Source: Desulfobacteraceae bacterium (GTDB lineage Bacteria > Desulfobacterota > DSM-4660 > Desulfatiglandales > Desulfatiglandaceae). From it: a stretch of DNA of 13,066 nt. Shown here piece by piece: positions 7,514 through 13,066 of the stretch. Where the stretch lies: contig DQZA01000261.1 in assembly GCA_011042035.1 (NCBI GenBank), forward strand, positions 1-13,066, written 5' to 3'. Positions within the stretch are counted from its first letter, which is position 1. Each line of letters begins with the position of its first letter. A program made the translations under genes and the position numbers. Under the pieces are notes generated by a model. The model had not been told where the DNA came from, made no database searches, and saw only the letters and a list, made by a program, of their open reading frames with translations.

Positions 7514-9151
7514 ATGCGTTCTGATATCTTGAAAAAGGACATTGCTACTCTTCCCCATAGGGCCCTCTTAATGTCAACAGGGCTTAAAAAAGAAGACTTT
7601 GTCCCCGAAAAACCGTTCATAGGAATTGCCAATAGCTACAATAATATCATTCCAGGGCATATTCATCTCAATGAGCTCACTCAGGAGGTGAAAAGGGGCA
7701 TTATTGACGCTGGGGGAGTACCCTTTGAATGGGGTGTTCCTGGAGTTTGTGACGGAATCGCCATGTACGTGGAGATGCGCCTGAGCCTTCCCAGCCGAGA
7801 GCACATTGCAGACAATATCGAAATCATGGTCCTGTCCCACTCGTTGGACGGCTGGGTTGGGGTTACAAGCTGTGACAAGATCACACCCGGCATGCTTATG
7901 GCGGCTGGTAGACTGAACATTCCTGCCATCGTGCTGACAGGTGGCCCCATGAAGGCCAATATTATTGACGGAAAGAAACGCCACCCCATCGAAGGGTTTG
8001 CCATAGTGGGCCAGGTTAAGGCGGGAAAAATGGGCTTACAGGAGGCCGAAGAAATGCTCCCCATGATGGCCTGTGGTGCTGGCTCATGTGTGGGGCTTTA
8101 TACCGCAAATACCATGGCAGTTGTCACCGAGGTGCTTGGCATGTCTCTGCCACGGTGCGCAACAACCCCGGCCATTGATCCAAGGAAAAGACAACAGGCC
8201 TATGAAACCGGGAAAAAGATCGTAGAAATTGTGAAAAAGGGTCTTCGGCCAAGGGACATCATGACTCCTCAGGCATTTGAAAACGCCATTCGGGTTGACA
8301 TGGCAATGGGGGGGTCCACAAATGCAGTGCTTCACATACCCGCAGTGGCGAAGGAGGCAGGGGTTGATATCGATGTGGACCTCTTTGATAAAATATCAAG
8401 ACAGACTCCGCATCTTTGTTCCATAATACCCGCAGGCCCCTGTGAAATGGCGGACATTGACGGGGCAGGCGGGGTCCCAGCGGTACTCAAACGGCTCAGG
8501 GATGCCATTAAACAGTCACCGACCCTTTCCGGCCCCAGTATCACTGAAATAGCAGAAACAGCAGAGGTGCTTGATGATGATGTAATAAGGCCTATTGAAA
8601 ACCCTTACCACAAAGAGGGAGGCATAGCTGTTTTAAAGGGAAACATAGCAAACAGCTCGGTTATTAAACAGACAGCCGTCGACCCGGAGATGCTTACCCA
8701 CACAGGACCGGCCAGGGTCTTTTTGACGGAAGAGGCCCTGCTTGATGCCATCGAGGCGCGGCAGATTCAAGAAGGAGACGTTATAGTCCTGCCCTATCAG
8801 GGCCCAGCAGGAGCACCTGGAATGCCCGAAATGCTCACACCTACTGATGCCATCAAGGGTGCTGGATATAAACGTGTGGCACTCATCACCGATGGCAGGT
8901 TTTCAGGCGCAACCACAGGCCCATGCATTGGACATGTGGAAATGGAGGCATTTAACGGCGGTCCCATCGGCGCCATAAGAGACGGAGACATCATAGAGAT
9001 TGATATCCCCGGACGGGCCATCAATGTTAGGTTAGAGCCAGCAGAAATCGCAAAGAGGCTAGAAGGTGCCAAGGCCCCCGGGCGTAATCTTACACCACTG
9101 CTCGAGGCCTATAGACAGAGGTTCCGGGCAATAAATTGCTATGGCAAGTAG
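7514..9151 (+). CDS. ilvD: IlvD/Edd-family dehydratase (dihydroxy-acid dehydratase-like, divergent)
   Basis: A 545-residue cytoplasmic Fe-S dehydratase. Family members remove water from 2,3-dihydroxy acids or sugar acids to give 2-oxoacids; IlvD itself acts in branched-chain amino acid synthesis. Visible motifs are IPGHIHLNEL (46-55), VCDGIAM (78-84), SLPSRE (91-96), SCDKITPGMLMA (119-130, ligand C120 and metal-binding D121/K122), CGAGSCVGLYTANTM (C187, C192), GGSTNAVLH and TDGRFSG (459-465) with the expected catalytic Ser. Gly48 occupies the position held by Cys in [2Fe-2S] members, as in the E. coli [4Fe-4S] enzyme. Two loops are each one residue short: YVEM replaces GHxGM after VCDGIAM, and the C187-C192 loop lacks one residue. 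AAAGGAGG lies 5 nt before the ATG. Being last in a transporter block suggests a catabolic rather than biosynthetic role, so the symbol marks the family only. Confidence 0.87.
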   Translation: MRSDILKKDIATLPHRALLMSTGLKKEDFVPEKPFIGIANSYNNIIPGHIHLNELTQEVKRGIIDAGGVPFEWGVPGVCDGIAMYVEMRLSLPSREHIADNIEIMVLSHSLDGWVGVTSCDKITPGMLMAAGRLNIPAIVLTGGPMKANIIDGKKRHPIEGFAIVGQVKAGKMGLQEAEEMLPMMACGAGSCVGLYTANTMAVVTEVLGMSLPRCATTPAIDPRKRQQAYETGKKIVEIVKKGLRPRDIMTPQAFENAIRVDMAMGGSTNAVLHIPAVAKEAGVDIDVDLFDKISRQTPHLCSIIPAGPCEMADIDGAGGVPAVLKRLRDAIKQSPTLSGPSITEIAETAEVLDDDVIRPIENPYHKEGGIAVLKGNIANSSVIKQTAVDPEMLTHTGPARVFLTEEALLDAIEARQIQEGDVIVLPYQGPAGAPGMPEMLTPTDAIKGAGYKRVALITDGRFSGATTGPCIGHVEMEAFNGGPIGAIRDGDIIEIDIPGRAINVRLEPAEIAKRLEGAKAPGRNLTPLLEAYRQRFRAINCYGK

Positions 9152-9167
9152 GCCTGGTATCTGGCCT
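9150..9167. other. Small inverted repeat at the ilvD / DUF362 convergence
   Basis: AGGCC and GGCCT are separated by 8 bp and fill the 15-bp gap between the stop codons of two converging genes. No T-run follows on either strand, so it is a poor terminator. No better one is visible here. Confidence 0.2.
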
Positions 9168-10606
9168 CAGCCCATGAAGCGGTTAAGCACGCGCATGAGC
9201 CTCATCTTGAAATAGGCCAACGTAACCGGCAAAAACAGGCGTGGGTCAAAATTGGGATTCTTGATCCCCCCCAATGCCGAAAGAAAGTTGACGTGATCAG
9301 CAACGGAAACCGGGCAGCCCTTGGCGCGCACGTAAGGCATGTTCCGCTTTGTGAAGCACTCCCACAGGCTTTGGAAGGTTTTCAAGAGGAGATCATTGGA
9401 CTTGGTCTTCTGGGTCTTCACCTCCTCCTTTTTCATGTAGCGTGGGTCTATGGACACCGGTCTTCCTTTCAGCATACCCTGCCATGACGTGCAGTCTCCC
9501 GCAAAAAAGACCTTCTCATCATCCTGAAGCTCAATAGGCCCATCCACTCTACCCACCACGTAATGGACTTTTTTCATGGTGCGATCCACATCAGGGTAAA
9601 AATCCCTTAGAATATGCATGGCTTCCTGCGCAGCACCGGGGCATCCCCCCCAGCAGTAATCCCTGGAATGGGCTTCCGGGAAGCTACCCACTGTGCAACT
9701 CAGGTTGCTTTCTTTGAAGTAGGAATCAATACGTTCAAGGCAGAACTGAAAGTCTTTGGTCTTGGCCCTTACCTCTTCCAATGGAAAATCGCCGAGGACC
9801 TCAATTTCGCCCAAATCCATGGGGCCATATCCCCGTTGAGAGGCCATTTGAAGGTGTAACAGGTCCTTGGGGTCCACATGAACCATATGGCAACCCACGG
9901 TGTCCACAGCACATGGATTGGTGCCCATCACTATGGCCCCCAAGTTGAATGGCGTCGGGGTTAACATCATCTTTTGACCTGCCACGATGGCATCTATTGC
10001 GATAAACGACGGTTGTATGACCTCTTGGAGATCAACAATCTTGTGTTCCAAATAGGTATTGTGATCCACCAGGCGGTGACGGTCGTCTTGAAGGCCTATG
10101 TAGTTTTTCAGACTCAAGGTGAGCCTCGTCCAGGGATGTGCTTTAAACTTTGGGAGACTTACAAGGAAGTCCGCTTCTATTATCTCCTTTGGCACATATA
10201 TCAAGTCCCTGAGTCGGCCGGGCCTTCTCAATCTAAACGGTACGTGCCTGGATTCATCGAAAAAGTAGGCCTTGGCCCCGTGCCTCTTGATTACTTCCAG
10301 GTACTCGGCATTCTTAAAGCAATATCTTGTGGGGATCGTGATCCCTGAGCGCTCGCCAACGGCAAATTCCTCCACCTCGCCTGCCACGTCCTTGGCTGCA
10401 GCTATTGCCCCGTCAAGGAACTCCGCACGGGTGAAGGCATGGGGGAAAAGTTCAGGATGGGCAAGGACCACGTTAGGCTTGAAAAGCACCCTTCCTCTTG
10501 GAATAGGACCAAGAGTCTCCATGCCTTCTCTGATGATGCCCCTGATCCTGTCAGCACTATACTCCTCGCACCTCATGATCATGACCTTCTCTTTCTCACC
10601 CATCAT
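9167..10606 (-). CDS. DUF362 domain protein with a cysteine-containing C-terminal extension
   Basis: A 479-residue, apparently cytoplasmic protein with no signal peptide or membrane helix. Residues about 38-260 match the DUF362 family: VLFKPNVV, then ADFLVSLPKFKAHPWTRLTL followed by SLKNYIGLQD, then FIAIDAIVAGQ and MGTNPCAVDTVG. The function of the family is not settled. The remaining ~200 residues contain conserved-looking cysteine motifs: CWGGCPG (C318, C322), AGDCTSW (C372) and AKGCPVSVADH (C431), which could bind a metal or Fe-S cluster. The C-terminus is basic. Two adjacent ATGs (10606 and 10603) follow a purine-rich GAGAGGGA. The second has the better spacing, so the true start may be one codon later. 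It begins 37 bp after uvrA on the same strand and may be co-transcribed, with no evident functional link. It converges on ilvD. Confidence 0.85.
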   Translation of the reverse strand: MMGEKEKVMIMRCEEYSADRIRGIIREGMETLGPIPRGRVLFKPNVVLAHPELFPHAFTRAEFLDGAIAAAKDVAGEVEEFAVGERSGITIPTRYCFKNAEYLEVIKRHGAKAYFFDESRHVPFRLRRPGRLRDLIYVPKEIIEADFLVSLPKFKAHPWTRLTLSLKNYIGLQDDRHRLVDHNTYLEHKIVDLQEVIQPSFIAIDAIVAGQKMMLTPTPFNLGAIVMGTNPCAVDTVGCHMVHVDPKDLLHLQMASQRGYGPMDLGEIEVLGDFPLEEVRAKTKDFQFCLERIDSYFKESNLSCTVGSFPEAHSRDYCWGGCPGAAQEAMHILRDFYPDVDRTMKKVHYVVGRVDGPIELQDDEKVFFAGDCTSWQGMLKGRPVSIDPRYMKKEEVKTQKTKSNDLLLKTFQSLWECFTKRNMPYVRAKGCPVSVADHVNFLSALGGIKNPNFDPRLFLPVTLAYFKMRLMRVLNRFMG

Positions 10607-10643
10607 TCCCTCTCAAATACCTCTATGTTGTCTCTTATGCCTG

Positions 10644-13066
10644 TCAAAAACCCACGCCCTCCAAAAACATTCTAATGTATTCTGCCGTATAAGAATTCTT
10701 GTTTTTGACTAACTCGTAAGGAGATCCTTGAAAAACGAGCCGCCCACCTTCCTCTCCTCCCTCTGGCCCCAAATCTATGACCCAGTCTGCTTCCTTTATT
10801 ACATCCAGATTGTGCTCAATTACAACAATACTGTTATCCCTTTCCACCAGCAAGTGAAAAAGCCTCACCAGCTTTTCGATATCCGCGAAGTGGAGCCCGG
10901 TAGTGGGCTCGTCCAATAGGAAAAGGGTGCTGCCGGTTCTATCGCGGATAAATGCCTTTGCAAGCTTGATCCTTTGAGCCTCCCCACCAGAGAGCGTCGG
11001 ACTGGGCTGGCCCAACCGCAAATAGCCAAGGCCAAGATCATTAACAACAGTCAGTGCCCTGCGGATACGGGGTACAGAGGAGAATAGCTCCATTGCCTCC
11101 GAGAAAGTCATATCCAGGATTTCTGCGATATTCTTTCCCTTGTATTTCGCTGACAGGGTCTCGGAGTTGTATCGGGCACCTCCACATTGCTCACAAGATA
11201 CATATACCTTGGGCAGAAATCTCATCTCGACCTTGATGGAACCCTGACCACTGCATCCCTCGCATCTTCCTCCCGAAATATTGAAAGAAAACCGTCTCGG
11301 CCTCCACCCCCTGGCCCGTGCTTCTGGTAGCCCAGCCATGAGGGCCCTTATCTCCCCCATGACCCCTATGTAGGTGGCAGGCGTGGACCTGGGTGTACGG
11401 CCTATGGGTGAATGATCAATTACCATAACCTTCTTTATGGCCTTGTGACCCGTAAGTTTAATGCAATTCTTCAAACCCTTCGCCCTGCCCCCTATTATTG
11501 TTTTTATATTTGAATAGATCACCTCCATAAGAAGGCTTGACTTTCCAGAGCCCGAAACACCGGTGATACAGGTGATGGCGCCCAAGGGGAATTTCACTGA
11601 AATGCCCTTGAGGTTTCTTGCACTTGCCCCCTCAATGCTGCACCAGTTCTTGGCAGTTTCAGCCCTGTCCCTTGAAGTAATGGAATACCTCTGGTTGTTC
11701 AGCAGGGCCATGGCCGTTGGAGACCGACCATGGGAGAGCAGGCCCGAAGGGCTTCCCTTATAAACTATCTCCCCTCCCCTTTCGCCTCCACCGGGGCCGA
11801 GATCAACGACCCAGTCTGCTGCCCTTAGGGTCTCTTCGTCATGCTCTACGACAATAACCGTGTTTCCCCTGGCCTTGATCTTTTTAAGGGCCCCGATGAG
11901 TCGGGTGTTGTCCCTGGGATGAAGCCCGATGGTGGGTTCATCAAGTACATAGCAAACACCTGTCAGATTTCCGCCCAGCTCGCACACAAGCCTTATGCGC
12001 TGGGCCTCGCCTCCGGACAAGGTATCGCCAGATCTGTCCAAAGTGAGGTATCCAATGCCCAATTCCTTGAGAAGCAGGAGGCGGCCCATGCATTCATCCA
12101 AAATGGGGCCTGCCACATGTGCCTGTTGGGGGTCAAAGGAGCAGGTTCTGAGAAAATCAATGGCCTTTTCAGCCGTCATGGAGCAAAGCTCTCCTATGCT
12201 CACGCCGGAGATCTGGTAGCAAAGAGCCTCCCTTTTCAAGCGAGTACCCCTGCACGAGGAGCACAAGGCCCCTCTCGCAGTCCTGCCCAAACCGTCGCAC
12301 CTGGGGCATGCCCCTGCGGTGGTATTGAAAGAAAACAAGAGGGGGTCAGGTTCGGGGAGTCCCACACCACAATCAGGGCAAAAATAACGTTCACTCAGGA
12401 ACAACTCGCCCTTTTGCCACCGAACCACGGCCTCCCCAGAGCCTTCATCAAAGGCCTTTTTCACGAGTCTTCGCAGTTCGGCCGCTTCCGTGGCCTTAGC
12501 GTTTGCCTCGCCCGCCACCAAGGATATGCTATGCTCTTTGAATCTTTCAAGTTGTGGAGCTTCCTTTTCTAAGTCCACCAACCGGCCATCTATCTCGGCC
12601 CACCTATAACCCCTTTTTTTAATAGTCTTAATGGCTTCTTTGTGAAAACCCTTTCTTCTTTTTACCTTTGGTGAAAGAACCGTGACCAAATGGCCATTCA
12701 ACTCCTCCACCAGCCGGTGTACCATTTCGTCCAAGCCCTCTCTCGAAAGCCTTTTTCCACATTTCATGCAATAGGGCTCTGAAATCCTTGCATAAAGAAG
12801 CCGCAGGTAATGGTAAATCTCTGTTAGAGTCCCCACCGTGGACCTGGGACCTGCCCGGCTCATCATTTGTTCTATGGCAACCGTGGGTGGCAGCCCTTCC
12901 ACTAGGTCCGTATCAGGCCTTTCATAGAGGCGGAGAAACTGCCTGGCATAGGTGGACAGGGACTCTACGTAACGTCTTTGCCCTTCTGCAAATATGATGT
13001 CAAAGGCCAAGGTGGACTTTCCTGACCCAGAAACCCCTGTTACAACCACAAACTTGTTCCTTGGGA
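10644..13066 (-). CDS. uvrA: Excinuclease ABC subunit A lacking the insertion domain (5' end outside window)
   Basis: UvrA is the dimeric ATPase that finds DNA damage and loads UvrB in nucleotide excision repair. Translation enters from the window edge as PRNKFVVVTGVSGSGKST; about 28 N-terminal residues lie outside. Counting from the Val codon at 13049 as residue 1, the order is: Walker A (5-13), first cysteine pair CMKC (94-97), UvrB-binding region (about 100-220), CPDC (224-227), CPRC (248-251), CSSC (263-266), signature LSGGEAQRIRL (344-354), Walker B YVLDEPTIGLH, second Walker A (497-505), C-terminal zinc module CEGC...CEQC, second signature (686-696) and LDEPTTGLHFAD. The normal insertion domain between CPRC and CSSC is reduced to RTARGAL, so the whole protein would be about 835 residues against about 940 for E. 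coli. The frame is uninterrupted and all ATPase motifs are intact, so it is not a pseudogene. Confidence 0.98.
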   Translation of the reverse strand, partial: PRNKFVVVTGVSGSGKSTLAFDIIFAEGQRRYVESLSTYARQFLRLYERPDTDLVEGLPPTVAIEQMMSRAGPRSTVGTLTEIYHYLRLLYARISEPYCMKCGKRLSREGLDEMVHRLVEELNGHLVTVLSPKVKRRKGFHKEAIKTIKKRGYRWAEIDGRLVDLEKEAPQLERFKEHSISLVAGEANAKATEAAELRRLVKKAFDEGSGEAVVRWQKGELFLSERYFCPDCGVGLPEPDPLLFSFNTTAGACPRCDGLGRTARGALCSSCRGTRLKREALCYQISGVSIGELCSMTAEKAIDFLRTCSFDPQQAHVAGPILDECMGRLLLLKELGIGYLTLDRSGDTLSGGEAQRIRLVCELGGNLTGVCYVLDEPTIGLHPRDNTRLIGALKKIKARGNTVIVVEHDEETLRAADWVVDLGPGGGERGGEIVYKGSPSGLLSHGRSPTAMALLNNQRYSITSRDRAETAKNWCSIEGASARNLKGISVKFPLGAITCITGVSGSGKSSLLMEVIYSNIKTIIGGRAKGLKNCIKLTGHKAIKKVMVIDHSPIGRTPRSTPATYIGVMGEIRALMAGLPEARARGWRPRRFSFNISGGRCEGCSGQGSIKVEMRFLPKVYVSCEQCGGARYNSETLSAKYKGKNIAEILDMTFSEAMELFSSVPRIRRALTVVNDLGLGYLRLGQPSPTLSGGEAQRIKLAKAFIRDRTGSTLFLLDEPTTGLHFADIEKLVRLFHLLVERDNSIVVIEHNLDVIKEADWVIDLGPEGGEEGGRLVFQGSPYELVKNKNSYTAEYIRMFLEGVGF

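Noticed and set aside
9150..9167. Bidirectional terminator between ilvD and the DUF362 gene
   Set aside because: The stem is only 5 bp and there is no T-run on either side.
11841..12572. A 243-residue plus-strand open frame
   Set aside because: It is antisense to the conserved uvrA frame and has no recognisable motif.
10644..13066. uvrA as a pseudogene or a UvrA2-type paralogue
   Set aside because: The frame is intact with every ATPase motif, and the UvrB-binding region that UvrA2 lacks is present; the short length comes from the missing insertion domain only.
1..13066. Mobile elements, CRISPR arrays, defence genes or RNA genes
   Set aside because: No transposase, integrase, regular repeat array, terminal repeats or tRNA-like cloverleaf could be seen, and nearly all sequence is used by housekeeping or metabolic genes.

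Overview
The window looks like ordinary chromosome of an anaerobic, probably Gram-negative bacterium. The best guess is a Desulfobacterota-type ('deltaproteobacterial') lineage, inferred from a tungsten-type aldehyde:ferredoxin oxidoreductase, a lipoprotein carrying LysM-like and SPOR domains, a TRAP transporter and a DUF362 protein. No marker gene fixes the taxonomy. There are nine protein genes and almost no free space. I see no tRNA, rRNA, CRISPR array, insertion sequence or phage gene.

Layout. (1) 1-1938, minus strand: a lipoprotein gene followed 17 bp later by coaBC (coenzyme A synthesis), whose 3' end lies outside the window. (2) 1939-2204: a divergent control region where two predicted promoters on opposite strands share one -35 element, with spaced copies of TTGYCAG nearby. 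(3) 2205-9151, plus strand: an AOR-family oxidoreductase, a 308-bp gap holding a perfect -10 box beside a 7-bp inverted repeat, then a compact dctP-dctQ-dctM-ilvD block. (4) 9167-13066, minus strand: uvrA (its first ~28 codons lie outside the window) followed 37 bp later by a DUF362 protein. This block runs convergently towards ilvD.

How the genes may work together: the binding protein DctP resembles the TakP (2-oxoacid) branch of TRAP receptors, DctQM would import the captured organic acid with Na+, the IlvD/Edd-family dehydratase would turn a dihydroxy- or sugar-acid into a 2-oxoacid, and the AOR would oxidise an aldehyde to an acid while reducing ferredoxin. This resembles the logic of non-phosphorylative sugar-acid breakdown, but no aldolase is present, so the pathway is an inference.

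The most unusual directly visible point is in UvrA. It keeps both ATPase halves, the UvrB-binding region and all zinc cysteine pairs, but the insertion domain normally found between two CxxC pairs is reduced to about seven residues. The ilvD product is also a divergent family member, with two one-residue deletions next to cluster and active-site motifs.
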